Source: Nereocystis luetkeana
Lineage: Eukaryota; Sar; Phaeophyceae; Laminariales; Laminariaceae
Length of the DNA stretch: 64,000 bases
Direction of reading: 5' to 3'
NCBI GenBank assembly: GCA_031213475.1
Contig: JARUPZ010000003.1
Location: forward strand, 10,505,963-10,569,962
Position numbers and translations under genes: made by a program. How positions within the stretch are numbered: the first letter of the stretch is position 1; every line of letters starts with the position of its first letter. A model generated the notes under the pieces. It did no database searches. It was given only the letters and a program-made list of their open reading frames with translations, and was not told where the DNA came from. Below are positions 22,877-37,200 of the stretch, piece after piece.

Positions 22877-23890
22877 CTAGAGATGGCACCCGGATTCAAA
22901 AATCGGAACCGGAACCAGTACCGCCTTCGGTGGGCTTTGACCAGTACCGTCCCGGGTTCCCGCGGTACTGGGTATCCCGGGTACCCGGGTTCCCGGGTTC
23001 TTGGGTACCCGGGGTTACGTGTACGGTTTGCTCCAATCTTGTGTTTGAGCGGCGTGAATGGTCCTCAGGCGGGGTGGCGAGGCGTAGTGGGGCGGGACGA
23101 GACTTCATTTCATCTCTCTCGACGGATAAAAATGCGAAAGAGAGGAGGCTGCGCGTATTCTCCAGTACCGCGGGTACCCGGGTACCCGGGTGTTCCATGT
23201 ACATTTTTGTCCACTCTTGTGTTTGAGCGGCGTGACCGGTCCTCAGGCGGGGTGGTGAGGCGTGGTGAGGCGGAAGGTGGGAGGACAAGCCTTCAGGTCG
23301 TCTCGCTCGACGAATAAAAATGAGAAAGAGAGGAGGCTGTGCGTATTCTCGGTGCAATCGAGGAGGTGGGGCGTGGGGAGGTGAAATAAAAGTAAGCATA
23401 CAATCAAAGTCAACAAGTAGAGATGAAAAACTACCAGGTGTCAATCTAATTTACCCTTATTTCGCTCGTGAATTCAACTCCATCAGGAAAATCCTTCGAA
23501 TATAATTGTTTGCATCCACCAAACAAGCCCTGCGAGATAAGCCCACACCCAGGAACAGCGAGCATATATATACATAATAAGCAGAGGAAGTAGGCTACAG
23601 CAGCCTCGGTCGGTTGCTCCATGAAGTGGGCAGCTTCCGCTGGTAGCTGGTAGGGGTCTCGCGTGTATGTGTATGGGTGTTGTGTGAAGGTAGGTAGGGT
23701 ATGCTGTGCGCTGTCTATCGGGGGCTCCGTGGAGCGTAACTAACGGGTACCCGGGTTCCCGGGAACCCGGGTACTCGGCATACCCAGTACCGCGGGTAGT
23801 AAAAATGGAACCGGGACGATACCGGTATCGACGGTTCCGGGTACCCGCCTCCGGGTACCCGGTTCCCACGAATCCGGGTGCCATCTCTAG
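22877..23890. mobile_element. Element C: 1014-bp TIR element inside a MITE
   Basis: Perfect terminal inverted repeats begin CTAGAGATGGCACCCGG and continue for 21 bases. TATGTA lies on both sides (22871-22876 and 23891-23896), an apparent 6-bp target duplication. The interior has no convincing ORF. It is rich in GGGTACCCGGG palindromes and contains an internal duplication (about 23035-23160 and 23213-23355). It is non-autonomous; the superfamily is undecided. Confidence 0.85.
23035..23360. repeat. Internal duplication of element C
   Basis: Two units of about 130-145 bp share CTTGTGTTTGAGCGGCGTGA, CCTCAGGCGGGGTGG and GAGAGGAGGCTG. Confidence 0.8.
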
Positions 23891-24641
23891 TATGTACCGT
23901 AGGTCCTATTCACTCTGGCCCCCCGCAATATGTTCACAACTCTACCGCTGCCTTGGATTGGTTGGACCAGCTTCGATCGAACGTCGGTTGTCATACACCA
24001 CACTCTGACCGGGAACCTAAGCTACGTTTAAGATTCGTATCGGAGCCCAGTTAGTGTTTGCATTACCGGTCAGCGTGGTACTAGGTAGGTAGGGGTTGGA
24101 AGATACGGGTGGGTAAAACCATGCACCACTGTTTTCTGTGGGTTGCATTCGGTCGAACTGGATCTTGTCAGCGGACACGGACCGGAAGATACCACGAGGT
24201 GAAAAATCAACTATCTCATTCAACTATCGCATTCACTGCTCCTGGCTGCCGTGGATTGCATTGGATCCAACTGGATCAAGTCGATGGACAGCACCGAAAC
24301 TGAACCGCGAGCTCAATGTAAAAAATCACCGCTTCTGGGGATTGATTGGATCTTATTCGGTCTGGCCTGTTGCTGGAGAGACCGAACTTACGGTGGGTAA
24401 TCGATTCCCACTCTGCTTGCTGTGAGTTGGATTTAGATCGGACTGGATCGGCTGGATCGGTTCGGTGGACTACAGATAAAGGCCGAAAGACACGGCGAGA
24501 CTAAATGTTCACCGATCCCTGCTTGCCGTGCATTTTAGATTCGATCGAAGTGAATCGAATCGGTGGACGAATATATAGGCCGAATGATACATATGGTGCT
24601 CTTAGCATGAACAAACACTGCTGCTTCTGAGCAAGGAAACC

Positions 24642-27600
24642 CTACAAAGCCCAGTCTCGAGGGTTCTTGAGGATCTGCAGGAGGCGTTCCTCCTCTGACC
24701 CCGCTTCGGGAACGTGGTTGTAGGTCCAGGAGACGAGGGGCGGCGCGGACACCATGATCGACTCCACGCGCCCTCCCGAAAGACCGAATTTTACCCCTGT
24801 AATCGCCGGGACGGGGACGGGGGGTGCGGTGAACAAATCAATACGACAACGCCAAGGGGGGCGGAAGGAACGTTTTGGAGGTGACGGCTTAGGCGTGAGC
24901 GAGGGGGGGGGGCGGGGGAAGGACTCATTTGTTGCTTGCCTTAGTCATTTGACCAATGGCCACGCATCCCTTTCGAGACGGAGCACCGAGGGGGGGGGGG
25001 GGGGGGGGGGGGTAGGGGGAGGACAAGGGTGTTGTTGAGAGGATGCCGAGATATCAAATGAATGAGGGGGGCATGCCAAGATGCAATATTAATGCCGGGA
25101 GAGGGGGGGGGGGGGGGGTCGAGTACCACTTGTGCGATACTAGTCCGTTCCAATGCGTGATTGTGCTTGGCAGACGCGAGCTTGAGTGATGAAACGCCTG
25201 TGCACGGTCGCCGGGGTCGCGTGTGTGTGGGGAGGGGGGGAGTGGGGGCATTTGATCGTGAAACAAAAAACGAAAACACCCAAATCATGCACCACTCTGT
25301 TCGGAAATATAGAGTGCGTTTGGGCTTTGGGGTTAATATCGAAGGGCACCGCTATTAAATTATCGTAAACTTGACAATAAACCCACCCAAAAAAATACGC
25401 CCCACTCCGTTCGTACAATAATGAGCGCTTTTGGAATTTGGGGTAAATGAGCGACACACGCTCTCTTCATTGGGGATCAGAGAATGTCCACACACGGCCA
25501 CTACTTCCGAAACAGAGTGGCACAAGGCACTCAACGCTCCAGAGTGTGTGTTTGAGAAATACAGATAGTTCTTCTCGTGGTAGAGAGAGTGCGGCGAATT
25601 TTGACCGGCCGGTGCTTAGAGTACGGCACGGCGGAGTGCCCATCCACCCCCCCCCCCCCCCCCCCTATTTTGTATAGGTTGGGTTGGCGTCGGTTGGCAA
25701 CGACACTGTAAAACATTCCGCTCACTGCGTGAGCTAGACAACCAGGGTACGGTTTTTTGTTTTTATTTTTGGCGGTCGCCCACAGCTGGTTGTCGAGTTA
25801 GACCATTTGTGCGAGGTAAAGAACCTTTACTCCGCACAAGGGAATTGATCGTATCACGTAGCGTTCAAGGTAAGGCACCCAAGAGGCAGTTACATAGTAC
25901 TCCCATTGCTGTCTCTGGAATTGCCTACATCGGAAATTAAATAAACTCATTGAAGCTGTCGTCCATATGCAAGTCCGCCTCACAAGCTGTTCTTAGTAGG
26001 ATGCAGCTCACCCTTCATGCGACTCGCCCTCCACCTCACGGCGCTTCGCGCTTGGTGCAAGCAGTGTCTGCCTGGTCGGTGAAAACCCGAAATGCTCCGT
26101 CACGGCATTTTAGGGATGCGAAGGTCTATGGTCATACGACTACGGCCATGCATGAGATCGAGCAAATCTCTCCTATCGAGTACACCCCCCCCCCCCGCCC
26201 GCCCCCCCCTCACCGGAAATTAAATCAACTCATTGAAGCTGTCCTCCATATGCAAATCCGCCTTAAAAGCGGTTCTTAGTAGGATGAAGCTCACCCTTCA
26301 TGCGACTCGCCAGACGCCTCACGGCGCTTCGCGCCTGGTGCAATCAATGTCTGCCTGGTCGGCGACCACCCGACATGCTCCGTCCCGGCATTGTAGGGAT
26401 GCGAGGGTCTATGGTCATACGACTACGGCCATACATGAGTTCGAGTACATCTCTCCTATCGAGTACACCCCCCCCCCCCCCCCCTCCCTCTCCCCCCATC
26501 TCGTTTCTCCGCCATGCGTTGTTCATCGCACAGGCGACACGGTGGTGGACGGTCGCGAAACCACGAGCAAGGTAATTTGGCCGCTCATTAATAGTCCAAA
26601 TACACCACTGCTCGTATTTCTAACGATGAGGCAGGCTCGTTTCGCTGCGTGGTATATACGTAGCCCGAACCCCTTCACTATTAACAGCATTCTGGTGGGA
26701 AATATAAAAACCACTTGCTATTCACATTAAGGTATAAACGTTCCTTCTATTGCCGCCCAGGGTGCCGTGTATCAGGGCCCGAAAAGGACGCCTGTAGCAG
26801 CAGGAAAACCGGTACCTCATAAAACAACGTACTGCCGAACAACATACCCGACGACGCGTGCTGTACTGATGTATACGATTGAGGTGAGCGTTTTTTTGCT
26901 TGGACCCGAACTACTCATGATCGGTGGGGCGTCTCAACTACAACTCTGCACGGAAAATAGATAAGCCCCGTTCGGAGTCTGATAAGAACATGAAACGGAC
27001 CTTAACATAGTCCCGGTCATAGGTGGCTTTCCAACACCTTTCGACATATATATATACTTAGAACCTCGTGCGTAGGCCGTGGGATTGATTCGGTCATCGA
27101 GGTAAGCGTGACCTTTCCCCTTTGAAAGAAAAAAAAGTTCGTTTCTGGGCGATAAACAGATCATAACCCCTCGATTCGACGAGCCCCTTATAAGACAAAA
27201 TACGCTCGAGTGAACCCCCTATCGGTGCATGCATCGGACTCGAAATGTCCCCCCAAGTACGTTTTCCCCCTGAAACGAAAGAAGGCGCAGCCTGAAGGGG
27301 GGGCGCTAACCCTGTCGGGATCGGGAGGGATTACACTCATGGCCCCTGCTATAGCTAGTTCCGGTATCACATGCGCCAGGCAACAATGCCGGCAGTATTA
27401 TAGCGGCCACCGGCATTAACTACTCTGCACACTGTATATATACCACACCGGTTAATCCCATCTGTGTGCCAAGCGATTTCACAGCTGGCACTACTGTATA
27501 TATATCGGGCAGCCGGCACTATGCTGTAGAAGGACCACTACTACTGTAGCGAGAGAAAAAAAACTGCCAAGTCTGGCCTTCGAGACCGCCGTCGCGAGTC

Positions 27601-27754
27601 GTGAGAGCGTCCAGCAACACCGGTAGGATGCCGGTGCACTCGGGTCGTGTCGCGTCGTATGCACGTCTCCTTGTATTGTACTGTGGTTCGGACGCAAAAA
27701 AAAAATGTCTCCCCAAATCAAGCAAAGTAGGACCGATACTTGAATCGTCTTTCG

Positions 27755-27833
<79 letters not shown>

Positions 27834-28202
27834 CACTTTTCCCCTCTCAAGTCAGAAAAGGGTTAACCCCTTTAGAACCGCAGTCCCGTTTTGGAGACAA
27901 ACTACTTGAAGTTTGAGTGGTTTGTCCCCGAAACGAGACTGCGGTTCTAAAAGGGTTAGGGCATGTCATCAACAAATAAATAGCTGCAAACAAATAATCG
28001 AACTCTAACGTTAAGCATGACAGCCAGCTCGTCTCCGGCACGCAGGTGCAGTTCTTGAAGGGAGACTATCAACCCTCTTTTTTATTTGCACACCGCAAAA
28101 ATCGTCCAACGCGTCTACGTAGATACGAGTAGTTTATCCCCAGACACACAGACGCCGTTGTGAAGGTTTTCACTTACCTGGTACAACGAAAAACATACCC
28201 AT

Positions 28203-28238
<36 letters not shown>

Positions 28239-31200
28239 CGCGGCGGCAGTAGCAAGGGCAACGGTTCAACAGCACAACCACATTGACAACAGCAACGACA
28301 ACAGCACCACCAACGACAACAACAGCAACAACAGCAACAACAACACCAGCACCGCCAACACAAACACCACCACCCCCACCAACACCAACACCAACGCCAC
28401 AACACGAAGAGGCTCGCTATCTAGGCATCGACGAGTTCACAACCGCTGCGAGCGCGTGCTTTGACGTACGCACGCATCACAGCGTCGCCTTCACCTCTGT
28501 CGTACAGAAGGTTGAACTCCAGGTACCGACCCCTCCGCATGAGCTGCCACTGCCTCTGCCGGTCGCTGAACGGCTGTCGGCCGCGGCGCTCGGCCAGCGG
28601 CAGAAAACTCGGCATGAACCCCAAGGCAACTTCTCGGACGAAGGCCTCGACATCCTGCCATCCGCAGGGAGGAAATAAGCAGACGGGGGTGGGGTTGTTT
28701 GTGTGTGTGGGAGATTGATGGCGTGTTGTATCTGTGCACACGTTAATGGTTAGTGGGAAGAGGGCAGCGGGGGAAGGGTTGGCGAAGGAAAGAGGTTAGT
28801 GTGTGCGTGTGCGGGAGGTTGATCGGGAGGGTGTACTCATGTCATGCACGGCCGTAATCGTATGGGCGAAAAAAAACCCCGCAATGCCGGAACGGGGCAT
28901 GTCGGGTTTTCATCGACCAGGCAGACATTGGCTGTTGCACCATGCGCGAAACGTGATGAGGTGTTTGGCGAGTCGAGTCGCAGGAAGGGTGAGCTGCATC
29001 CTACCAAGAAACGCTTGTAAGGTGGGCTCTCTTGCATACGGACGCATGGATGACAGGAGGTTCAAGGGGGGAGGGGTAGTGGGGGAGGGGGTTTTCGGGT
29101 CCGACAATACTCGGAAAAAAAAAACACAACATCATCAGCTGCGACATTGAGTATTTCGTCGAAACTCATCTTTGCAAGCAGGACCGAGTGGTAACTCTGG
29201 CTACGAGTAGAACGAGCGCGGAGCGGTGCATGTATGAACCATCAAGTAGGATTTCGGGGGGCAAACTACTACGGAGGACCATAGTTAATAGGACCTACGG
29301 TAGACATAAACCTCTATATAATTCGCTATATTTGCTAGCAATATTTGGTCCTATTAACTATGGTCCCCCGTAATAGGTACTTACAAATAAACCTCAGGTG
29401 TATTTTTCGCACTATTTTAGCATGTTGGCGCCCCCGTGTGGTACAACAGGTATTTATGTACCCCGACTATTTGCATCATAGCTCGGACATAAAATTGAAT
29501 CACGCAAACAGCGAAGAAGCTGCCGATTTCTCGTGAGATCGTCGTTTTTTGTCGCCATCCCCGCCCCCCCCCCCCCCCCTCTTGAGTTCTAAAAGAGGCG
29601 TTAATACGTTAGGACTGCACGGCCTTCTTCTTTTTTTTTTGGGGGGGGGGGGGAACTACTGTACCAATTTTGTACTCGCACTTAGAGTTGGATATTTAGG
29701 CAGCACAGCAGTAGCAGCGGTCCCATAGAATGGGCTTCTGAGGGAAATCCACTTACAAACAAAGTTGGGGAGATTTCTCGCAGTACATATGATCGCGTCA
29801 CAGGAGAGGGTTCCAGGAAAGAAAAACAGTACGATAGTCTGGATACCAGACCCTTTCCCCTAGATGGTACCGCCTCATTACACACAAGTTCCAGGTCACC
29901 AGAGGCCCTCCACTCCGTTCCGTGAAGACGCGAGGCACCAACAACCCACCTCGGTGTATCCTCCACACCACAACAGCACAAGAGAGAACCTGCCCGGGGC
30001 TCCGCCCCACCATGGTGGAACAAAAAATGTATATACCCCTCTTTCCGGAACTGTGAGGGCCTTTTTTTTTTAGGACAAGAGTGGGTTATGGCACGATTAA
30101 AGATAGGCACACTGCACACTGTCGGACGGCAAACGAAACAACAACAACAACCACAACCACAGCAACCACAACAAGCAAAAAAACAGCATGCGGAGTGAGT
30201 AGATCGAATGAAAAAAAAACGGAAGTAGGTGTATAAATATATCGTACATACATCATGGGGTTTGGCAACGTGCCTAAGTTCGCCTATTATTTCGTTTCGT
30301 TTTTCCTTCGGTTTTCTCCTCCTTTTGGAACGTTCATGACTGAGTCATTGATTGATTAATTGATTGATTGATCGATCGATTGATTGATTGATCGATTGAT
30401 TGATTGATCGATTGATAGACATTACTTTTTGGCCGAAATATTTTGTCGCCGGGACGGAGCCCTTCGCCTGAGAAACCACCCATCAAGGCTTACGGCGCGC
30501 TGGCTGGCCCAGCCAGCAGCGATCATACTGTCGCCAAAATCAATCAGTATACTGGACTGCAGCAGCATACCGCCTCCCTCCCTACTGTCCCCTCCCGAAA
30601 CGCATTTGATGGGTGTCCGTAGAATAACATGGCGTCTTTATTGGGCGTACGTAAGATGAAAAAAATACTGACGAATATACTGGTCACGCCTATCAGTAGA
30701 TTACTACTGCCAGTACATACTGCTGTATCAGTGCCCAGCCCTAGGCACGCCTTGTTGTCGCCCATTTTTTTCGATAGCTTCATGGTCTTTGTTCCTCGGG
30801 CTAAACCTATATATACATATTTATTTTTATACCAGGTAGATGTATTCCATCCCATTTATTGTCTTGGCCCTTCCTCTTCATAGCCGTAACTCAGATCCGG
30901 GGTCACAAAGCATTACGAGGCTTTTCTCCCTCCTGCCCATCGCGACGGTTTCTTGCCTTGCACTTTCTTCTTTTTTTTTTAACGCGAGAAGACTCTCGGC
31001 CCTTTCTTCTCCCCTCGTCGACTCGCATCGCCCTTACAAAGTAGCCAATCAAAAAGCCGGTTTCGGGCGAGGTACGGGAGAGCTCCTCACGTGAAAAAAA
31101 AAGAGTCCCACAAAAAGTAGGTGTTATATATACATTATGCATACAGTATATACATTATATGTATTGTACATATTGTATACATTGTATATTACCTGGTACC

Positions 31201-34200
31201 TGGTATACATTATGTATATATCTCCATCGTAACACCCGCCAATGATTAAAAAACACAAGCTACATATCGACTCCCTCTTTCGGTACAATGAATCAAAATG
31301 CACACTACAGTAGTAGCTCAAGTAATTAATCCATTAATTTCAAACAGCCTTATCTATACACCCCTATATATAGTTTTATCTAGGTCGGGTGGCAAAAACA
31401 AAAAAAAATAAAGCCGCCTCCCCCCCCTTTACTGCCCACCTTCCCGTCCTCCCCGTCCCCCCCCAGGTGTTCCAGGTCATCAAAGAAAATCCCCCCGACG
31501 CCCCTGTGCTCCTTCCTGCGAGCGGCCACCAACGTGTCACACCGGTATATAGGGTGTGAATAGAAATAAAAAAACCTTGCGAGGCGGGAAACCCCCACCT
31601 CCAAGACAAAAAAGCAAAAAAGTAAACAGGGTTCTACGTATTGTGCGTACAGTAGTGTGGACATGTTTTGGGGTATTTTTTTCCGAACATGGGGTCTATT
31701 TTCGAGCGGGAGCCTTCCGCCGCGTCCTTGGTATCGTAGTCGTTCGCTATTTAAGATGAATACCGTGTGGGAGAATAATTTCGCCCAAATTGGAAACCTC
31801 CTCAAGGCGAAAAACAACGTGGACCGCTATTTTCGAGAGAAAAAACGTAGGTACTAATTAGAGGCGTTTTTTTCGAGGATGAAAAGCCTGCCGACAAGTT
31901 ACTGGCATGAAGATACACAGATACTTATTTGCCCCAACATGATTTAGATGTATGTGTGGCTCAGGAGAAAGCCATGTCAGCGCTGGAAACCCCCCCGTGT
32001 GGGGAAACACATTCATACCATGTGCTTTTTTAGCGGGCGGAAACCCGTGCGCAACGTCAATGGTTGGAAGATATACCGGGTATAGCCGTCCGCCCCACCC
32101 AAGCTATAGGCACGTGCGTGTATAGGTGGAAAAATAAAGCCTTGCTGATACTGGAAAACCTCCAAGCGGGAACGATAACACCTTAGTATGCACCGGTCTA
32201 CACGCAAGGACGTACGCCGCCCCCCGGTTCCGCATTATTGCGGCTGATGCTTCGAGGAAATTTGACGGGATTTTTTAGCTCGGGCGGAATGCCTCGCGTC
32301 TTCGCATCACCTCATTGGGATGAAGAAATAATCGTCGGCCCACTTCTTGAATTTGGGGTAGGCCTGATGGCGACGCGGTTGAAGGTCACAGCCAGAGTGG
32401 GGCGGTGCGGAAGGGAGGGGCAGGGGAGGGGAAGGAGGAGAGGGAATGGGGAGGGAAAAATAATAGGGGTGTGTGCGACTCATTTTACACATGGCCATAG
32501 CCATATGACCATAAAACCCTCGTGTGAAGGCAGTAGTCCGTCGGCCTTTCACTGACCAGGCACGCCTTGCTTGCACCAAGCGCGAAGCGCCGTGGGGTGA
32601 TAGGCGAGTCGCACAAAGGGCGAGCTGTATCTTACTAAGAACGGCTTTTTTAGGCGGATTTTCTTGCGTATGGATGACAGCGTCAATGGATTGATTTCAT
32701 ACTTATGATGTCGCCACTTCCAGAGACAGCAACGGGTACTCATTTCTTGCTTGCCTTGAGCCATGTGACCGTTGACCACGCACCCCTTCCGCAAAAGCAT
32801 CGCTGTCCCTACTCCTGACAGAGACACCTCCAACATTTGGGTGCTCAGTGCGCGTTTTTCCATGTTATTACATGAAATAGTTTAAGCTCTCACTCGTTCA
32901 TTTGAAAATTATCCCAAAGTGACGACCTGCTTCTTTCGGGTTGACAAAAAACAGCAATGCATGTAGGAGCATCGACCAACCCGTCGAAAACGGAGGAGAG
33001 GGTGTTTTTCGTCTTCGACAGCGGCAGTCCTAAAGGGAGATACAAAATAAAGACGTAGGAGGTTTTACCCTCAGCGGTGTTCTTCTGGACAAGCCGTGGT
33101 CACAGGTGTCATCCCTTCTCCCCCCCGGTGCGTGCCTTCACTTTTTGTCGGGCATAGGGTTCAGCATTCCCCCTGCTCGTCGATCTGCATCGATAGTAGC
33201 TAGCTCACGCTTTCGCACTTTCCGCTACTCAATGTTTGTGCAAGAAAAAGTCCTTTCGAGTATGCACTGAGTGGGACTTGAACCCACGAAATTAATCTTA
33301 GTAGGCACGCGGGCCACCTACCAAGCCACCGGGGAACGCCGGCGCATGGGCGGGCCTGGCAACACTTGCACAGAGTCTCATATACTTCAAAGAGAGGACC
33401 ACATGGTTCGTCGCAACGCTTCCCCTTGTTCCCCCTCATCCCCGCCGGACACACACTCCGGACACACCTGTTGATCATAGCGGTCGCAGATGTCCTTGTA
33501 AAAGCGGTGGAACCCTTCCACGTCGCCATCTTTGAGGTAGTAAGGGGTCAGGTCGGCACCCCCTCCGAACCACCCTTCTCCCGCCACCTGGGCGGAAAAA
33601 ATCCCCCCAAAAACCAGAGAACAAAAATCGTTGAAATTAATTTTTCAAACCTTTGCTTATATATATGGAAGCGGCAAAATATGTCTCAAATACCCCAATG
33701 ACTCCACCGCCTGAGCGAGAGGAAACAAACCTCTCCACAAAACCCACTTTTTTCTTTGTGATTTGAAAAAACAGAACTTTTGCATATTCTAAACAAAAAA
33801 ATAGGCGGGACACTGCAAAAAAAAATCACCCACTTTAGTTCCCACGTAAATTAACCCCAAAACGTCGGATTCTACTGAGTGGTAAAAAAGGCGTTACTGA
33901 AGCTTGCTATGAGAAGGGCATAGTATAGCAGGCCAAATGGTAACTGGGACTGACGAGGCTCGTCAACTGAGGGACTAGCCAGTAAGCCAGGCCTTGTTGT
34001 CGCTGGAACCCCCGCTCATTTTCGGGATTGCTTGCTCATCGGGTTTTGCACAATTCCTAATTTCTAAGGGTTGGCGTTTTGGTGACGGAGGTATAGAGCT
34101 CTCCTCAAGTTGTGACCCTTTGTAGGGCCGCAGTCCCGTTTTGGGGACAAGCTACTTGCCATTTCAGTGGTTTTGTCCCGAAAACGGGACTGCAGTCCTA

Positions 34201-37200
34201 AACGCCATCAGAGAGTACGAGATACACCCCCATCATCGTACCAGGTAGCATACATCTACTTCACGAACCTTGTTCAGTGTCTCGAGTAAATTACGACGAC
34301 CGAACCGAGCAGTGCTACCGGTACCCTTGCCGCGACGGCATCATCGTCGTCGAAAACAAAGCGACCATTGCTCTTCTGTCAAAAGCGGGGTTCGTCAGAC
34401 CACTTTCCGTAAGGGGGCGGGGGGGGGGGGGGGGGGGAGGGTTACTCGATAGGAGAGACGTACTCGATCTCATGCATGGCGGTAGTCGTGTGACCGTCCT
34501 CGCATCCCTATAATGCCGGGACGGAGCACGTGGCGATTTCACCCACGAGGCAAACATTGCTTGCACCAAGCGCGAAGCGCCGTGAGGTGTCCGGCGAGTC
34601 GCACAAAGCGTGAACCGCATCCTACTAAGAACCGCTTGTGAGGCGCACTTGCATATGGATGGGGGCGGGGGGGGGCGAAACACGTCCTGTGAGGAAAACC
34701 TTCAACATGGAGAAATCGCGGTGGTACACCCGTTTTCTCTTTTTCCCTTACTGAGTGAATCTCCGACATGTTCATCTTCTGCTTCGTAGCCCAAACCCGG
34801 TCGGCTATTATCTGATACCCCCTTGATTACGAGTACGTGTTTTATACGGTATCATTTTCCGAACCCGAACAAACAAGGTTTATAAAAAAAGGACAAAACG
34901 CATGTCGGCATGATGTAAAAGGGCTCCGAAATGATGTTTCACCCCCCCCCCCCCCCCCCCAACCTCAACACACGCAGCACTTTCGTGCCGCATTAAGTAC
35001 TCGGCGGGACAGGGGGCGGGGGAAGGAGGGGGGTAAAAAAAAAACAAGGTACTTGCTCCGTCCACCCTACAGGCTTGCCCTTCCTTCTCCACACCGCCTT
35101 CATGTGCGTTCGCAGCTCGACAAATGATACACCCCGTCAGCGAAATACGACCACTCGGTCATTTCTTCTAACCGCGCCCGACAGGGGTTGTCCCGCATTG
35201 CGCCGGAGTACATGTCACTTTATTGTCCCGCATTGCACCGCGCCTCATGATACGGTCCTTTCTGTAGCAGCGGCCGGGAGGGGTTGTCCCGCATTTACCT
35301 AATTGTCCCGCGTTGCACCGCATCTCGTTGCACCACACCTCACCTCCAAGTAGCGAACGTCCGCCCGGAAGGTGGGCACGAGGGGGCTGGCCGTGTGAAA
35401 CACCAACGACATCGCCGCTGCCGAGTAACCCTGCCCGCCCCCAGTGTCGATGTTCGCCCGCCCGCGCGAGCTCATCGCCTAACAAAATAATGTTTCATCG
35501 TTTCAGCGATCACAGGACCAAACGGGGCGTCGTAACAACCAGAGCGGAAAAGAGGAGGGGGGTTTCGGGGGAGGGAAGGGCAGGGAATGGGAGGGGGGAG
35601 GGGAGCTGACCCGAGTGGACAAATGTTTGAACAATGGAAAATATGATACAAAAAACACACAGTATTCAGCCGGCGATCCATTAGCGTGGGAATCGGAAAT
35701 ATGGGGAATACACCGCTTCCCCTCACCGCGAACTTTAGAGATTCCCCGGAGGCCGTTTACGACCATTCCGCCGCTTTTTTGTTTGTCTGTTTCACGCTAC
35801 ACACACGCCACACAAGACAGAACATAAAATGCAGACTCACAAATTAGAGAACCGAAGGGTTAAACGGCACCCGTTCAGGAAAGGAAACGCACCACAAAAC
35901 GTGCAGGGGTACCCTCGCCCTTGCTCCCCCCGGCCCCGCGGATGGGGGATGTAAGCGATTGTTGTCATAGTTTCTTTGACTCGGTTAGTTAATCTATCGT
36001 TATTCAAAGCAATTACTATTTTTCTCCTGGTTCGTTTGATTCTCCCCCTCAACAATGTTTGGAGCTTGTCCTGTGACCGACGTAGTGTGTGTATATGCTC
36101 TAGGCGATGAAGGCATTTGTGAGAACACTCACCAACAGTGTTGGCATCGACAACTACTTAATCAAACTCATCCCATAAGAACCATATCAGCTTCTTCTGC
36201 GAGCTTTGACGCGTGCAGCAGTGGCGAAAAGGAGATGCGAACCTCGAACGATTCAGTTCAATGCATCGCACCAGTTTCGGCCCGATTCCGCATGCATTAG
36301 CGACGAGCCGTGTTCCTACAGAATGGTTGACATTATACTCGACTCTGTACCCTAAACCCTACAGTAGCTCCTACCCTAACTCCGACCGCGTGTTCATAGG
36401 ATTTTTTTTCCCTAAACGAAGCGTAAGGAGCAGCTTGTGGGTACCACACATCAAACATTGGAAACAAAAAACGTGAGCTGTGAGATCGAGGGTTTCGTCG
36501 AAACTCTTCTTTGCAAGCCGCGTGCGACACTCCGGTCGCGTGTACCATGGGTTTTGTGTGACCTCGTGGAGGGCATATCAAACATTTGGTCGAACCTGGG
36601 GCAAGTCGCATACATAGCTGACAGCGAGAGCAGCAGCAGCAGCCATAGCAATAGCAATAACAGCAGCAAAAGCGACAGCGGCAGCAACAGCGACAGCAGC
36701 AGCGGCATCAGCTTGTGCGGGTGGGAAATCACCCCCTCACTCATTGTCAACACGCAGCAGAATTTATGTAGCACTGTCACTGCTGCTGTGCTGCGTCTTC
36801 CGTACCTGCGCTCTCTCTGGGGTGAGCACCCCGTGAATGACGGAGACGCTGCACGCGGCTTTCTCCAGCAGATCTCCCCCTTCCAGCACGCGGGTGATGC
36901 CGAACCCCTGCCAAGGTGAAATCAACAAGGTCATCCTGTTTGATAGCAACATCAACAACCAGTATCATAGAAGCACGCGGCCAATGCCCACAGTGCTACA
37001 CCTACGCGCGCCCCGGGGAAGACCATAGCATCAGAAGCGGCAGCGGCAGCAACAGCCGTTGTATGGGGGTGGATCAGTGCATCGTGTTGAGGCAACGGTG
37101 GCTACACATGTGCGCCTTATAGGAAACGTGAATCGAACGTACATGGGTCGCTTTGTACCGTCGGCTGTTGTGTACGTCCGCACACCAGGAGCAGCGGTGG

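Larger units (their letters stand above)
22795..23930. mobile_element. MITE family A split by a 1-kb insertion
   Basis: The left half (22795-22876) begins TATTTTACGGGCGACCACAG. The right half (23891-23930) ends GGCCCCCCGCAATA. Joined at the duplicated TATGTA they make a standard-length MITE. Confidence 0.85.
22340..24610. repeat. Degenerate satellite array, interrupted at 22719-23930
   Basis: Units of roughly 100-130 bp repeat the phrases CACTGCT..TGCCGTGGATTG, GATCGAACTGGATC, CGGTGGAC and ATATAGGCCGA. The left part (22340-22718) and right part (23931-24610) are clearly one array, split by MITE family A DNA that is itself split by a 1-kb element. Its right edge lies about 30 bases beyond the hemF stop codon. 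Confidence 0.75.

Noticed and set aside
27519-27909. Poly-Thr and poly-Val ORFs
   Set aside because: Artefacts of (GTT)n.
33271-33345. A tRNA gene on the minus strand
   Set aside because: A- and B-boxes and a T-stem are present, but acceptor and anticodon stems do not pair and a SINE body follows directly.
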